A program made the translations under genes and the position numbers. Below, piece by piece: positions 1-9,445 of a stretch of DNA of 64,000 bases (position 1 is its first letter; each line of letters opens with the position of its first letter). The DNA comes from CAIPAT01 sp041665605 (GTDB lineage: Bacteria; Verrucomicrobiota; Lentisphaeria; Victivallales; Victivallaceae): NCBI GenBank assembly GCA_041665605.1, contig JBAYIO010000006.1, positions 28,551-92,550 of the forward strand, given 5' to 3'. A model generated the notes under the pieces. It saw only the letters and a program-made list of their open reading frames with translations, did no database searches and was not told the origin of the DNA.

Positions 1-1
1 C

Positions 2-322
2 ATGATGCTGTTCATTACCGGCTGCACCAGCGTAACCACCATTTCTCCGTCCACGACTCCGATAACTGAAAAGGACACTTATACGAAATATGCCCGCGTT
101 TCGGGCAGTTCGTCAGGTTTTATGATTCTCGGTATTCCGTTCATGCCTTCAGAGCCTTCCAGAGCTGCTCGCGATAATGCGATCAAGAGTGGCAAAGGCA
201 ATGCGATGATTGAAGTGACGGAAGAATATAATATGCTGAATTTATTAATTGTGGCATTTTTCTGGACCAAAGTTGAAGGTACTGCGGTTCAAGTCGAACA
301 TGCCGGAGAGGAGATTGAATAG
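2..322 (+). CDS. Putative lipoprotein, 5' end cut by window edge
   Basis: Small envelope protein of unknown function. The visible N-terminus (MMLFITGC) ends in a lipobox-like FITGC but is too short and lacks the basic residues of a full signal peptide, so the true start is probably just upstream of the window. After the Cys there is a Ser/Thr/Pro-rich linker, then a short domain with a hydrophobic stretch near residue 80 (LNLLIVAFFW). Its stop codon overlaps the GTG start of the next lipoprotein by one base, so the two are probably co-transcribed. No family is recognised; a lipoprotein is inferred from the lipobox only. Confidence 0.55.
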   Translation: MMLFITGCTSVTTISPSTTPITEKDTYTKYARVSGSSSGFMILGIPFMPSEPSRAARDNAIKSGKGNAMIEVTEEYNMLNLLIVAFFWTKVEGTAVQVEHAGEEIE

Positions 323-909
323 TGAACAGGTGGTTTTTATTGATGCTCGCGGCTGCCGCCGTTTCTTTCTGCGGCTGCAGCAGTGTGTATATGCCAGCAG
401 TTGATCCTAATAAATCAGACTTGACCGCGGAACAGACCGCGGCTTTGAGTAAAACAAAATTTAAAGTGCCATGCCGGGTTGAAGTGCATTGCCCGGACAG
501 CATGATTGGCAGCGGACCGAATATATTCACGGAAGATACTTATAATTATCCGCTTCAGGAAATACTCCGGAACGGTTTTAACAGCGCAGCCGGCAAGATT
601 TTTGAATCTCCGCGCAGCGAGGTAATTGACGCTTTTACGATTTACGTTACGGTGCCGGAATCGCAACTGGTAGTTTCCGGCGGCGTTGCGCAATATACGC
701 TGGATGTAATCGTGGTTTTTAAAGAGCCAGGCGAAAAGAAAGTTGACGCGTTCGAGATGAAGAAGACGGTCGAGTTGCCTCATGAAAACAAGAAAGATGT
801 TCCGGACGCGATATACAAGGCTGTCCAGGAAGTGGCGTTTGAATCGGCAAAAAAACTTTCTGCCAATCCCAAAGTTATGAAAACAGTCAAACGGTTTGAA
901 GACCGTTAA
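322..909 (+). CDS. Hypothetical lipoprotein
   Basis: A 195-residue protein read from a GTG that overlaps the previous stop (TAGTG), with a GGAGAGGAG ribosome site about 10 bases upstream. It has a typical lipoprotein signal peptide: basic start (MNR), a hydrophobic Leu/Ala core and Cys residues in FCGC around residue 17-19, so membrane anchoring is likely. The rest is a mixed alpha/beta domain with no motif I can assign. It sits in a three-gene unit of small exported proteins. Function unknown; the export call is firm. Confidence 0.8.
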   Translation: MNRWFLLMLAAAAVSFCGCSSVYMPAVDPNKSDLTAEQTAALSKTKFKVPCRVEVHCPDSMIGSGPNIFTEDTYNYPLQEILRNGFNSAAGKIFESPRSEVIDAFTIYVTVPESQLVVSGGVAQYTLDVIVVFKEPGEKKVDAFEMKKTVELPHENKKDVPDAIYKAVQEVAFESAKKLSANPKVMKTVKRFEDR

Positions 910-942
910 GGTTTAACACAATAAAATGAGAGGGTATTGATT

Positions 943-1263
943 ATGAAATCTCGCTGGAAGCTTTGGGGACTGGTTGGGCTTGCCATGTTGACTGCGGCGG
1001 TTGCTTATGCCACCAATGGCGCACAAAATATTACTTCCACCATCAATACCGCGCGGTTTATTCTTTTCGGCGGCAGCTACAGCATTTCTGAAACCAGATC
1101 TGAAAACGGCGTTTTCAAGCTGGACACTTACTCCGGCAAAACCTGGATTTTGCGTGCGTCCGTTGAAAATAACGTTCGCGTCGAACGCTGGGAACCTGTT
1201 TCAGAAGCGGATACGGAGCCGCCCGCAATTAAGCAGTCAACAAATATGCTGCCGAAACCCTGA
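943..1263 (+). CDS. Hypothetical exported protein
   Basis: A 106-residue protein with a signal peptide (MKSRWKLWGLVGL, then an Ala-rich end near AYA). The ATG at 943 is preferred over the in-frame TTG at 937 because GAGAGGG at 928-934 is correctly spaced for the ATG. The mature part is short, and the segment FKLDTYSGKTWIL resembles the small beta-structured repeats seen in many exported PVC proteins, but no family is assigned. It converges with the AraC gene 13 bases downstream. Confidence 0.7.
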   Translation: MKSRWKLWGLVGLAMLTAAVAYATNGAQNITSTINTARFILFGGSYSISETRSENGVFKLDTYSGKTWILRASVENNVRVERWEPVSEADTEPPAIKQSTNMLPKP

Positions 1264-1276
1264 TTCAGTCTCGCAC

Positions 1277-2077
1277 TTATTTTGCGAACTGTTTCTGCTG
1301 CCTGAATTTAGAGGGATATATGCCGTTGTTGGTGAAAAAGAATCTCGAAAAGGAGAAGACATCGGAAAATTCCATAATTTCTGCAATCTCTGCAATTTTA
1401 AGATTGCTGTACTGGAGCATTTTACTGGCTGTTTCGATACGCTGCCGGTCAATAAAATCTTTCAATTTCATACCGGTATCCTTGTGAAACAAGCTGGAAA
1501 TATGATTGCGTGAACATCCGGCAAAACCGGCAACTTCATTTACCGTTATACGTCTTCCGGCTTTATTGTCAATAAACATTTTCACGCGGTCAACAACGGT
1601 CAATTCAGTCGACGCGGCCTGCCTGGTCTGAAGTTCGAGTTCCGCCAGTAGTCCGGTTAAGCTTTCTATAACCAGGAAAGACTCGCCGGTAAAACTATAT
1701 CTGTTCAGTTCCGCCAGCAATAAATGCCTTATATTCAATGAATGATCGGATTTTTTCAATACCAGAATATTCCCCGGCTGAATCGCGATCTCCGTGCAAA
1801 ATTTAATTGACCATGATGATTGCGGTTTATTGCCATATGTGAAGCAATGAGGACAGCCGGGAGGAACCAGAATACAGTCATCAGTTTCTGCTTTCAGCTT
1901 ATTTTTGCCGGATTTTATTTCAACAGAACCTGAAATAATGTATTCAAGCTGCCAGAAAGCATGGGCATGAGTTACCCGCGGTACACATATATTTTCGTCG
2001 TGCTGAATAAAAAGCAACGTAACCGGATTTAAAAAATGCCGCTGCAGTACGATATTTTTCAGATAATTTTTGTGCAT
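1277..2077 (-). CDS. AraC-family transcriptional regulator
   Basis: A 266-residue regulator with an N-terminal cupin-like sensing domain (about residues 10-150; HAHAFWQLEYIISG and VPPGCPHCF are typical) and a C-terminal AraC double helix-turn-helix (about residues 165-262; VNEVAGFAGCSRNHISSLF then the second helix ending FSRFFFTNNGIYPSKFR). It is transcribed divergently from the sugar operon starting at 2188, separated by 110 bases, which makes it the likely local regulator. The effector is unknown; a sugar or sugar acid from the substrate of the adjacent operon is an inference. Confidence 0.93.
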   Translation of the reverse strand: MHKNYLKNIVLQRHFLNPVTLLFIQHDENICVPRVTHAHAFWQLEYIISGSVEIKSGKNKLKAETDDCILVPPGCPHCFTYGNKPQSSWSIKFCTEIAIQPGNILVLKKSDHSLNIRHLLLAELNRYSFTGESFLVIESLTGLLAELELQTRQAASTELTVVDRVKMFIDNKAGRRITVNEVAGFAGCSRNHISSLFHKDTGMKLKDFIDRQRIETASKMLQYSNLKIAEIAEIMEFSDVFSFSRFFFTNNGIYPSKFRQQKQFAK

Positions 2078-2127
2078 TTTGACAAGTAACCTGTGTTTTT
2101 TGCCATTTAACTATAACGTTTTAACAT

Positions 2128-2138
2128 TATAATATAAT
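2128..2138 (+). promoter_or_regulatory. Overlapping -10 elements of the sugar operon
   Basis: Two overlapping perfect TATAAT hexamers (2128-2133 and 2133-2138) lie 50 bases upstream of the nitrilase start. Neither has a good -35 hexamer at 16-18 bases, which is what an activator-dependent promoter looks like. The divergent AraC gene is the obvious candidate activator. The AraC operator itself could not be identified. Confidence 0.5.
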
Positions 2139-2187
2139 CTGTATAAACTGTAATGTAAATAATCATAATCTGAAAAGGGAATGGTTT

Positions 2188-3081
2188 ATGGCACGTTTTA
2201 TCAATATCGCGACAATTCATTTTCAAGTTTCCGAACAGGGGAATGACCCTCAGCAGATGGCGCTGGCGCAATTCCGGGAGGCGGAATCCAGACTGGACGG
2301 CACCGGCGCTGATCTCGTCGTCACCTGCGAGGGCATGGAGTCCATCGGCCAAACCGTAAAACAGGCGGAGAGCGCGCAACGGCCAGGACCGATGTTCAAT
2401 GCCTACCGTGATTTTGCCATGCGCAACCGTTGTACTATTGCCGGCTCCATTAAACTTGAAGACGGCGGCAAAGTTTACAACGCGCTGGTTTTCATCGGCC
2501 CGGACGGGGAGTTGCTGGGTGATTACCGGAAGGCGTTTCCGACTCAGGGGGAACTGGATAAGGGACTTTCCGCCGGCGGCGCCAATGTGGTTGACACTCC
2601 TGCCGGTCGGCTTGGCGGGGTGATCTGCTTTGACTTGAATTTCGACGAACTGCGGGACACCTATCAGAAACTTCGTCCGGACGTGCTGTGTTTTTCCAGT
2701 ATGTTTCATGGTGGACATTTGCAGCAGAACTGGGCTTATCAATGCCGCTGCTATTTCGCCGCCGCCTGCAAAGACAACACCAGCGATATCCTTGATCCGC
2801 TTGGGCGGATTTTGAATTCGGCCAATTTTTATGGCAGAATCGCATGGGCGAGAGTCAATCTTGACCGTTTTTTTATGCATCAGGACAAAAACATTGCGAA
2901 GTTCCCGGACATCCGGCGCAAGTACGGCCGCAAAATACTTATTGATGCAGCGCCTGACTTGGGAGTGGCGGTTTTATACAGTCTGACGGATGAGATTTCC
3001 GCGCCTGAAGTGGCAAAAGAATTCGGGCTGGTCGAATTTGACGATTATTTAGCGTCCTCCCGGCAGGCTCTTGAACGCTGA
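2188..3081 (+). CDS. Carbon-nitrogen hydrolase (nitrilase superfamily)
   Basis: A 297-residue cytosolic hydrolase or amidase. The Glu-Lys-Cys triad is visible: Glu48 (TCEGMES), Lys115 (DYRKAFP) and Cys147 (GGVICFDLNFDE). Length fits the single-domain family. The start has an AAAAGGGA ribosome site seven bases upstream. It is the first gene of a sugar operon and is followed 21 bases later by a URO-D-like gene. The substrate cannot be told from sequence; removal of an amide or N-acyl group from a sugar or glycan component would fit the context but is inference. Confidence 0.9.
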   Translation: MARFINIATIHFQVSEQGNDPQQMALAQFREAESRLDGTGADLVVTCEGMESIGQTVKQAESAQRPGPMFNAYRDFAMRNRCTIAGSIKLEDGGKVYNALVFIGPDGELLGDYRKAFPTQGELDKGLSAGGANVVDTPAGRLGGVICFDLNFDELRDTYQKLRPDVLCFSSMFHGGHLQQNWAYQCRCYFAAACKDNTSDILDPLGRILNSANFYGRIAWARVNLDRFFMHQDKNIAKFPDIRRKYGRKILIDAAPDLGVAVLYSLTDEISAPEVAKEFGLVEFDDYLASSRQALER

Positions 3082-3102
3082 ACTGAAAGGATTTTCTGAC
3101 AA

Positions 3103-4266
3103 ATGAACAGCAGACAAAGAGTATTGACGGCGCTGGCGTTTAAAGAAGCGGACCGGGTTCCCATCGATCTAGGCGGAACTACCGGGGCCAGCGGCATTCA
3201 TGTGATCGCCTGCCATAACCTGAAAAAATATCTGGGCATCGGCGGACCGGTGAAATGCAATGATGTTATGCAGCAGTTGACGCAGATGGAAGAAATTATA
3301 AGAGAGCGGCTGCATATAGACGTTATTCAGGTAAACGCCCTGGCCTTTCACAAGGAATGGGCGCCGCTTTCGCTGCACAGCAGACCGGATGATATGGACG
3401 TGCTGTATCCCGCCGGGCTTGATATTCAAACCCGGACCGACGGGTCCAGATTGCTTAAAAACGCTGCCGGGCAGCGGTTTCTAATGCCCCCTGGAGCTTA
3501 TTACTTTGACGCTGAAGACGGGAAAAGCTGGTTCTCGTGGCCTTACGATCTGACCGATGAAAACCTTGCGGCGTTGCAGCGGAACACCCGCCGAATCTAT
3601 GAAGAGACTGATTATGCAGTTGCGGCTAATTTTGGCGGGAACTTCTTTTCCGTGGAGCCGGAATTCATGATGGACCTGATGCTGGAACCGGAAAAAATAG
3701 GGGATATGCTTGCGCAGCGCTGTGATGATCTGATTAAGAAATATACGCTGCTGCATCAAGCCATTGGCGAATATACTTTTTGTATTTCCTTTGCGGATGA
3801 TTTCGGTTCGCAGAATGCGCCGATGCTATCTCCGGATATTTTCCGTGAACGGATTGCGCCGCATTATAAAAAATTCACCTCGTGGCTGCATTCAAAGACA
3901 GACTGGAAGCTGTATTTGCACTCCTGCGGGGCGATTGAACCGCTGATCGACAGCATCATTGAAATGGGCGCCGACATTCTTAATCCGGTGCAGATTTCCG
4001 CTACGGGCATGGACCCGGTTAAATTGAAGGAAAAATACGGCAGAAAGATCGTCTTCTGGGGCGGCGGATGCGACACTCAGAATATTCTGGGCAAGGCTGA
4101 TAAAGCCACTCTCGAGGAACACGTTAAAAATCTTATCCGGATTTTCGCTCCAGGTGGCGGTTTTGTCTTCAACCAGGTTCACGCCATCCAGCCGCTAGTG
4201 CCGCCGGAGGATATTTGCACCATTTTCGAAACCGCATTTAAATACGGGCAGTACCCGGTAAAATAA
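3103..4266 (+). CDS. Uroporphyrinogen decarboxylase-like protein (URO-D superfamily)
   Basis: A 387-residue URO-D-fold protein. It opens with MNSRQRVLTALAFKEADRVPIDLGG, reads FADDFGSQNAPMLSP in the middle and LYLHSCGAIEPLIDSIIEMG near the end, the pattern of the large non-haem URO-D group that includes corrinoid methyltransferases. Genes of this type are very frequent in sugar or aromatic operons of Lentisphaerota and Planctomycetota, where their reaction is mostly unproven. It sits between nitrilase and FucU genes in a tight operon. A role in haem synthesis is unlikely because no other haem gene is nearby; methyl transfer or demethylation of a glycan-derived substrate is only a guess. Confidence 0.88.
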   Translation: MNSRQRVLTALAFKEADRVPIDLGGTTGASGIHVIACHNLKKYLGIGGPVKCNDVMQQLTQMEEIIRERLHIDVIQVNALAFHKEWAPLSLHSRPDDMDVLYPAGLDIQTRTDGSRLLKNAAGQRFLMPPGAYYFDAEDGKSWFSWPYDLTDENLAALQRNTRRIYEETDYAVAANFGGNFFSVEPEFMMDLMLEPEKIGDMLAQRCDDLIKKYTLLHQAIGEYTFCISFADDFGSQNAPMLSPDIFRERIAPHYKKFTSWLHSKTDWKLYLHSCGAIEPLIDSIIEMGADILNPVQISATGMDPVKLKEKYGRKIVFWGGGCDTQNILGKADKATLEEHVKNLIRIFAPGGGFVFNQVHAIQPLVPPEDICTIFETAFKYGQYPVK

Positions 4267-4275
4267 GAGGAAAAG

Positions 4276-4710
4276 ATGTTAAAAACAAAATTGATACACC
4301 CGCAAATACTGGAAGCGCTGGCCAGCTCCGGCCATTTCTCTCAAGTGCTGATCGCCGACGGCAATTTTCCGGTCGCGACATGCTCAAATCCGCTTTCTAA
4401 AAAAGTATTTCTCAATCTGGCTCCAGGCGTATTGAGCTGTACTCAGGTTCTGTCGGCGATAATGGATGTAATTGTGATTCAGGAGGCGACAGTTATGACT
4501 CCGCCGGAAAACTTTAAACCGGATATTCACGATGAATACCGGACCATGCTGGGCGCTGGCATAGCCTGGTCGGACATGGAACGCTGGGCGTTTTATGACA
4601 AAATAAAATCAGCAAATACGTCATTGATTATTGCTACCGGAGAACAGCGCAGATTCGCCAATCTTCTGCTTACAATCGGCGTGGTGAAGCTGGCGGAAGA
4701 AAGTTTTTGA
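4276..4710 (+). CDS. RbsD/FucU family sugar mutarotase
   Basis: A 144-residue protein of the RbsD/FucU fold, which interconverts pyranose/furanose or anomeric forms of D-ribose or L-fucose. The family pattern is clear: the N-terminal helix with LASSGHFSQVLIADGNFP (His and Asp of the active site), the middle VIVIQEA strand, and the C-terminal IIATGEQRRFANLLLTIGVV. A GAGG ribosome site precedes the ATG, nine bases after the preceding stop. Its presence next to two glycosidase-like genes and an SDR suggests an operon for a released monosaccharide; L-fucose is plausible but not proven. Confidence 0.9.
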   Translation: MLKTKLIHPQILEALASSGHFSQVLIADGNFPVATCSNPLSKKVFLNLAPGVLSCTQVLSAIMDVIVIQEATVMTPPENFKPDIHDEYRTMLGAGIAWSDMERWAFYDKIKSANTSLIIATGEQRRFANLLLTIGVVKLAEESF

Positions 4711-4726
4711 AAATAAAGGAAGTATT

Positions 4727-6637
4727 ATGTTTAGTAAAGACCTGAAAAATTTGCGGACTTTTTTGTACGATGCTTACTGGCCGCCGTTTACTCCGGAATT
4801 AAGCTATGACCCTGCGCATGGAATCGAATTGTGCAAAAAAGCCAATGCAAACGCCATCCGTTTCGGCTCCATCGGGAAGTATGCGCTTTATCCCAGTAAG
4901 ATTGTTCCCAATCATCCGAGATTAAACCATCGTGATCTGTTGCAGGAAACCATTGATGCCGGGAAGAAAGCCGGAGTCAGGGTTATCGGGTATATTCCAG
5001 TAGGACACGCCGTGCCCGCCAGATGGTTAAAACAATTGAAGCCGGAATGGATATTCCGCAACGAAGCGGGCGAACCTGTCTCTCCGGAAACCCAGTATCG
5101 CCATTTTGGCGGAGAACCGCTCTTTTCAGTCTGCTCTTTCGGCGCATACCGGGGCGAAATACTGGAAGTCGTGAATGAGATTACCGCACACGACATTTAT
5201 GCGGTATATCTTGACGGGCCGTATCAGGGATGGGGCGCGGAACACCTGATTTGCCAGTGTGAATCGTGCAAAAAACGCTTTCTGGCTGAAACCGGTTATA
5301 AACTGCCGGACAATCAGCAGAAAAAGGAACTGGGCGGCATTTATCTGGAATGGAGCCGGAATAATCTGCTTGGTTTATTGCGGGAAATCCGCCGGATAAC
5401 CAAAGCGAAAAACTTGCCGCTGATGATGAACCGGACAGCCGGGGGACTGTGTGGAACCCGTTTTGAAATCGAGATGCTCAAAGAGGTGGATTGCTTTCTG
5501 ATAGAATCTGACCGCGGGGGGATCGAGGGGTGCAGCGTGGCTTCGGCCCTTGGCAAAAAAATCTGGAACTATACTAACCGCCACGCCTGGCATCCGCGGC
5601 TTTCAAATGCGCCGTTTGAACAGCAAAGTCTGCTTTGCGGACGCAATACCCTGAGCTTTGGCGGCATCCCGATTGTTTCCTATGCCGGCCGTTTTTTCAA
5701 CTCAGATAAACACATAGGCGCAATTACTCATCTGTTTAAGGACAGTGAAAAGGCGTTGAGTATTGCACCGGATGCCGTTATGAGCCGCTTCGCTTGTGTG
5801 TTGCGTAATTCCAGCGAACGGCAGTTCATTGCCGCAGAGATTGACGGAGTGGAAGTGACGGATGAGGCGCTGAACATTGCCGACAATTTCAGCGCTTCCG
5901 GAATTCCTGTCATGGTGTTGCCGGATCTGTTTCTGGATGACGCCACGCTGATTAATTCATTTAAAATCCTGTTCGTGACGGAGTATATAAAACTTAATCC
6001 GACACGGGTGGAATTATTGCGTCAATTTGCGCAGAACGGCGGGACTGTCGTGTTTACCGGCATCATCCCGCCGGAGTTTACCGGCGTCAAACCGGCAGTT
6101 CCGGACGCCAGGCTGCAAGCCGTCCTGGAAACCCAGTACTGGTGCGAGAAGCGCTATGACTGCTATTTACGGATGCCGGGTTTTGATTTGCTTCCACAAA
6201 TTACAAGCATCACACTGAAAAGTGTTGACGCCGATGTAATTGCGGACAGCGTAATTTATGATGCGGACGGCGAAATATCCTTTCCATCGATTTTCAAGCG
6301 GAAGGTGGGTTGCGGCTGTTGCATTGTTTTTGATTCCCCGATAGAGAAAATTTTATCTAAAGACGGTAGCGAAATAAACCGTTTCTTCCAGACGGTTTGC
6401 ATGGAAGATATCAAACCGCCGCTGGTTTTACGCGAAAACAGTGTTCCAGTATCAGTATCTTTATTGGAAAACGCAGGGGCGCAATTCCTTTATGTGGTCG
6501 CGTCCGGTACCGGCAGCATAAAGTTCTCTACTGGTGTCGGCAAAACCGGACAGTCCAATTTTGGCGGAGGACTGAAGCAGGACGGCAATGACTTCACCCT
6601 GAGTTTTAATGAATTTGAAATTGTAACACTGAAATAG
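4727..6637 (+). CDS. Glycoside-hydrolase-like protein with TIM barrel and trimerisation-type domain
   Basis: A 636-residue protein without signal peptide. The N-terminal ~370 residues look like a (beta/alpha)8 glycosidase barrel (GVRVIGYIPVGHAVPARWL, IYAVYLDGPYQGWG, CQCESCKKRF, LMMNRTAGG, VDCFLIESDRGG). Residues ~375-490 resemble the beta-galactosidase trimerisation / amidotransferase-like domain (GIPVMVLPDLFLD, LLRQFAQNGGTVVFTG), followed by a small C-terminal beta domain. This architecture is seen in GH42-like and GH151 (alpha-L-fucosidase) proteins; with a FucU homologue directly upstream, fucosidase activity is a reasonable hypothesis. The catalytic residues were not assigned. Cytosolic location implies action on imported oligosaccharides. 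Confidence 0.75.
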   Translation: MFSKDLKNLRTFLYDAYWPPFTPELSYDPAHGIELCKKANANAIRFGSIGKYALYPSKIVPNHPRLNHRDLLQETIDAGKKAGVRVIGYIPVGHAVPARWLKQLKPEWIFRNEAGEPVSPETQYRHFGGEPLFSVCSFGAYRGEILEVVNEITAHDIYAVYLDGPYQGWGAEHLICQCESCKKRFLAETGYKLPDNQQKKELGGIYLEWSRNNLLGLLREIRRITKAKNLPLMMNRTAGGLCGTRFEIEMLKEVDCFLIESDRGGIEGCSVASALGKKIWNYTNRHAWHPRLSNAPFEQQSLLCGRNTLSFGGIPIVSYAGRFFNSDKHIGAITHLFKDSEKALSIAPDAVMSRFACVLRNSSERQFIAAEIDGVEVTDEALNIADNFSASGIPVMVLPDLFLDDATLINSFKILFVTEYIKLNPTRVELLRQFAQNGGTVVFTGIIPPEFTGVKPAVPDARLQAVLETQYWCEKRYDCYLRMPGFDLLPQITSITLKSVDADVIADSVIYDADGEISFPSIFKRKVGCGCCIVFDSPIEKILSKDGSEINRFFQTVCMEDIKPPLVLRENSVPVSVSLLENAGAQFLYVVASGTGSIKFSTGVGKTGQSNFGGGLKQDGNDFTLSFNEFEIVTLK

Positions 6638-6648
6638 GAGATATAAAA

Positions 6649-7410
6649 ATGGGTTCTTTAAGAGGGAAAAAAGCCTTAATTACCGGAGGCGGACAGGGAC
6701 TTGGTGCCGCTATTTGCAGAGAACTGGCAGCACAAGGTTGTAATATCGCCATACATTATTTTTCCAGCGTGCAAGGGGCGGATGAAATCTGCGCGGAAGC
6801 TAAAAAAAACGGTGTCAAGGCCATTGCACTTCAGGCTGATTTGACCGATGAGACGCAAGCGCTGGAGTTGGTGGATAACGCCGCCGCCGCATTAGGCGGG
6901 ATTGACATTCTGATAAACAACACCGGGGATCTGGTCAAGCGAGTTTATCTGGAAGAGATAGATGATGAGTTTTGGGATAAAGTCATGGATGTAAACATCC
7001 GCAGCATGATGTACGTGTCAAAATATGCAGTCAAATATCTTGCCGAGGCAGGCGGGGCTAGTATCGTGAACCTGGCCTCGCTGGCAGGACGCAAGGGCGG
7101 GCATTCCGGCTCGCTGGTATACTCAACCAGCAAAGGAGCGGTCATCACCTGGACGCGTGCGCTGGCTGGCGAGCTGGCGGGACGCGGCATCAGGGTGAAT
7201 TGCGTCGCCCCCGGCCTGATGCTGGGAACGCGTTTCCATAACACTCACACGACTGAGGAGTCTGCCCGGAAAACAATTGAAGGCATTCCGCTGGGACGCG
7301 CCGGCACGGCTGAAGACGTCGCGCGTCCGGTGATATTTCTGGCGTCCGAGTACGATGGCTTTATTACCGGGGCAACTCTGGATATTAACGGCGGAGTATA
7401 TTGCGCATGA
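6649..7410 (+). CDS. SDR-family NAD(P)-dependent oxidoreductase
   Basis: A 253-residue classical short-chain dehydrogenase. Cofactor motif TGGGQGLGAA (TGxxxGxG) at residues ~11-20, the NNTG motif at ~91, catalytic Ser in VNLASLAG and Tyr158/Lys162 in YSTSKGA, and the C-terminal ITGATLDINGGV typical of the FabG-like group. It begins after a TAGGAG ribosome site and its stop overlaps the next ATG (ATGA at 7407). In this operon it most likely oxidises or reduces a sugar or sugar-derived alcohol. Substrate unknown. Confidence 0.93.
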   Translation: MGSLRGKKALITGGGQGLGAAICRELAAQGCNIAIHYFSSVQGADEICAEAKKNGVKAIALQADLTDETQALELVDNAAAALGGIDILINNTGDLVKRVYLEEIDDEFWDKVMDVNIRSMMYVSKYAVKYLAEAGGASIVNLASLAGRKGGHSGSLVYSTSKGAVITWTRALAGELAGRGIRVNCVAPGLMLGTRFHNTHTTEESARKTIEGIPLGRAGTAEDVARPVIFLASEYDGFITGATLDINGGVYCA

Positions 7411-9431
7411 ATATGAAAGCTGAAATTACGCGGCAGCATGATGCAATCCTGCTGAACAACAAATTCTTGCGGATTAAAGTATCGTTGACTCCTTTTTTTC
7501 ATATTGATGAATTTTGCAGTAATGACGGTGATGTCATTGTTAGGAACGAAAATCATCTGCTGCTGGCTGATCGCCTAAGCTATGACTTGCATAAGTCCGG
7601 AAACTGCCGGTTTGACGGTCTGGAAATCACCGTTCCCGAAGCGCTTTACCAGTCCTCCGGCATCAAAGCGGTGCTGACTTACCGGATCGCGGTTCCCGGC
7701 GGCGAATTGACCTTATGCCGCCATCTTTACCTTTACGACGACGCGGCGGCGGTGCGCTGGTATGATCTTTACAGTTCCACTGTTCCGCTGGCCGGAATGT
7801 ATTATTCCGATCTCGGCGGATTCAAGGTGGAAACAGATGTTTCACCGGCATGCGTGGATTATTTCACCTGTACCGACCAGTCCAACTGGCGGCTCAAGGA
7901 AAAAGCGGCAGCCGTCAAAAACCAGGGTAGTTTTCTGCTGTTTCCGGACGATAGCGGTAAAGGCGTCTTTTTCTACAAAGAAGGGCCTCTTCCCGATAGC
8001 CAGCCGATCAAAGGCGAATATGATTTTCTGTGGGACAGTTCAGGCCGAACCGTAAATATGGCCGGTTTGGGATTTGACAATCTGCGCCCCGGCGAACTGC
8101 GCCGGGCGAACGGTTGCGTCATCGGCCTGATTGAAGAATCCAGTTCGCTGCTGGGATTGCATCGTTATCAGGCAGCGCGCTATAACTGCGACCCCGCTTC
8201 CGAAGTGGAAACCATGACCAATTCATGGCCTGCTTTCGGCAAGGACATCAACGAGGCGAAGATCATGCAGGAAGTGGAGGCGGCTGCCGTTTCCGGAATT
8301 AAGACCCTGTTCATTGACGACGGCTGGTTCGAAACCTTTATGGGCGACGTTGACCTGAAAAAGTTCCCCAATTCGTTGATTGCAATCAGCCGGAGGTGTG
8401 CCGAACTCGACATCAACCTCGGCATCTGGATGAATCCGCTGGGTATGGATTCGGCGCGGCCCGAAGCCAAAGAGTGGGATGGCGCCGAATGCCGCGATAC
8501 GATGAAAGAAGATAATCCATGGAATCTGCTGGCCAGAAGCAACGATTTTGTTCCTGTGGAAATGCGTTCACTCGGTCATGGCGAAACCTATAGCGGGATG
8601 GACTTGTGCAATCCGGAATATTTCCGCCATATCCGGGAGAAAATAATTGGCCTGTACCGGGAATTCGGAGTTAAACGCTTTAAATTCGACCTTTATCAGT
8701 TGAGTCTCTATGATACACTGCTGGGGGACGCCAATCTGCATTACGAAGCATACCGTCAACTCCTGCATGAGCTGAAGACTGCCATTCCCGGACTGGTGAT
8801 TTCGATGGATGTCACCCGCCGCAACCGTCCGAACTTCGATTTCGGCCTGGACTACGGTCGCCTGTTTCTGGAAAACAGAGGACGCAGCCTCAAAGATCAC
8901 CGTTATTATCACCCGTACATTTCGTTACGCAACCTGTGGTACACGTTGAAATACGCTCCGGCTCGCAAGCTGGAAATAGAGATGATGCCCCAGATCGATG
9001 ACTCCTGTTATCCGCTGGAATATATTATTGGCACCGCCGTTTTCGCCAATCCGCTCTACTGGGGAGCGCTGGCGGAACTTTCTCCGGAGAAAAAACAGGC
9101 AAGCCGGGATTTCTTCAAGCGTCTGGCTCCTCGCCGGCTGGAGATCATGCGCGGGCTGGTTTTTCCGGCGGGGGCAATGCCGGATCGCGGAAACTTCAGC
9201 GCAATCGTGTCGGTTTGTCCGGAATTCCCGGAAAAATGCTGCGGCTATATCGGGGTTTACCGCAATGGCGCCGACTCAAATACCGCCGAAATAAGTATTC
9301 CGTTACTGCGTGGCCGCAGCCTGAAACTGGAAACCGTCTGCGGCGACTCCGGGGCATTGCTCAGCAACGGAATTTTATACTGTAAATCTGCTTCCGCGTT
9401 TGATTTTCAGCTTTATTGTTTTAATGAATGA
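7407..9431 (+). CDS. Alpha-galactosidase-like glycoside hydrolase (GH36/GH-D clan type)
   Basis: About 674 residues, cytosolic. An N-terminal beta-sandwich (~1-230) is followed by a TIM barrel with family hallmarks: SGIKTLFIDDGWFET, INLGIWMNPLG (replacing the usual LWFEPE), the likely nucleophile Asp428 in RFKFDLYQL, and a conserved segment around VISMDVTRRNRP. A C-terminal small beta domain closes it. The ATG at 7407 (ATGA overlap with the SDR stop) is chosen over the in-frame TTG at 7401 because GGCGGAG is well spaced. GH36-like rather than a canonical alpha-galactosidase: linkage and sugar specificity cannot be read from sequence. Confidence 0.85.
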   Translation: MNMKAEITRQHDAILLNNKFLRIKVSLTPFFHIDEFCSNDGDVIVRNENHLLLADRLSYDLHKSGNCRFDGLEITVPEALYQSSGIKAVLTYRIAVPGGELTLCRHLYLYDDAAAVRWYDLYSSTVPLAGMYYSDLGGFKVETDVSPACVDYFTCTDQSNWRLKEKAAAVKNQGSFLLFPDDSGKGVFFYKEGPLPDSQPIKGEYDFLWDSSGRTVNMAGLGFDNLRPGELRRANGCVIGLIEESSSLLGLHRYQAARYNCDPASEVETMTNSWPAFGKDINEAKIMQEVEAAAVSGIKTLFIDDGWFETFMGDVDLKKFPNSLIAISRRCAELDINLGIWMNPLGMDSARPEAKEWDGAECRDTMKEDNPWNLLARSNDFVPVEMRSLGHGETYSGMDLCNPEYFRHIREKIIGLYREFGVKRFKFDLYQLSLYDTLLGDANLHYEAYRQLLHELKTAIPGLVISMDVTRRNRPNFDFGLDYGRLFLENRGRSLKDHRYYHPYISLRNLWYTLKYAPARKLEIEMMPQIDDSCYPLEYIIGTAVFANPLYWGALAELSPEKKQASRDFFKRLAPRRLEIMRGLVFPAGAMPDRGNFSAIVSVCPEFPEKCCGYIGVYRNGADSNTAEISIPLLRGRSLKLETVCGDSGALLSNGILYCKSASAFDFQLYCFNE

Positions 9432-9445
9432 AACAGGATGATACA

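Noticed and set aside
2107..2880. 257-codon minus-strand ORF opposite the nitrilase
   Set aside because: Antisense to a gene with a complete catalytic triad; its own translation has no recognisable features.
3103..4266. hemE (haem synthesis uroporphyrinogen decarboxylase)
   Set aside because: The protein belongs to the wide URO-D superfamily, sits in a sugar operon and has no other haem genes nearby.
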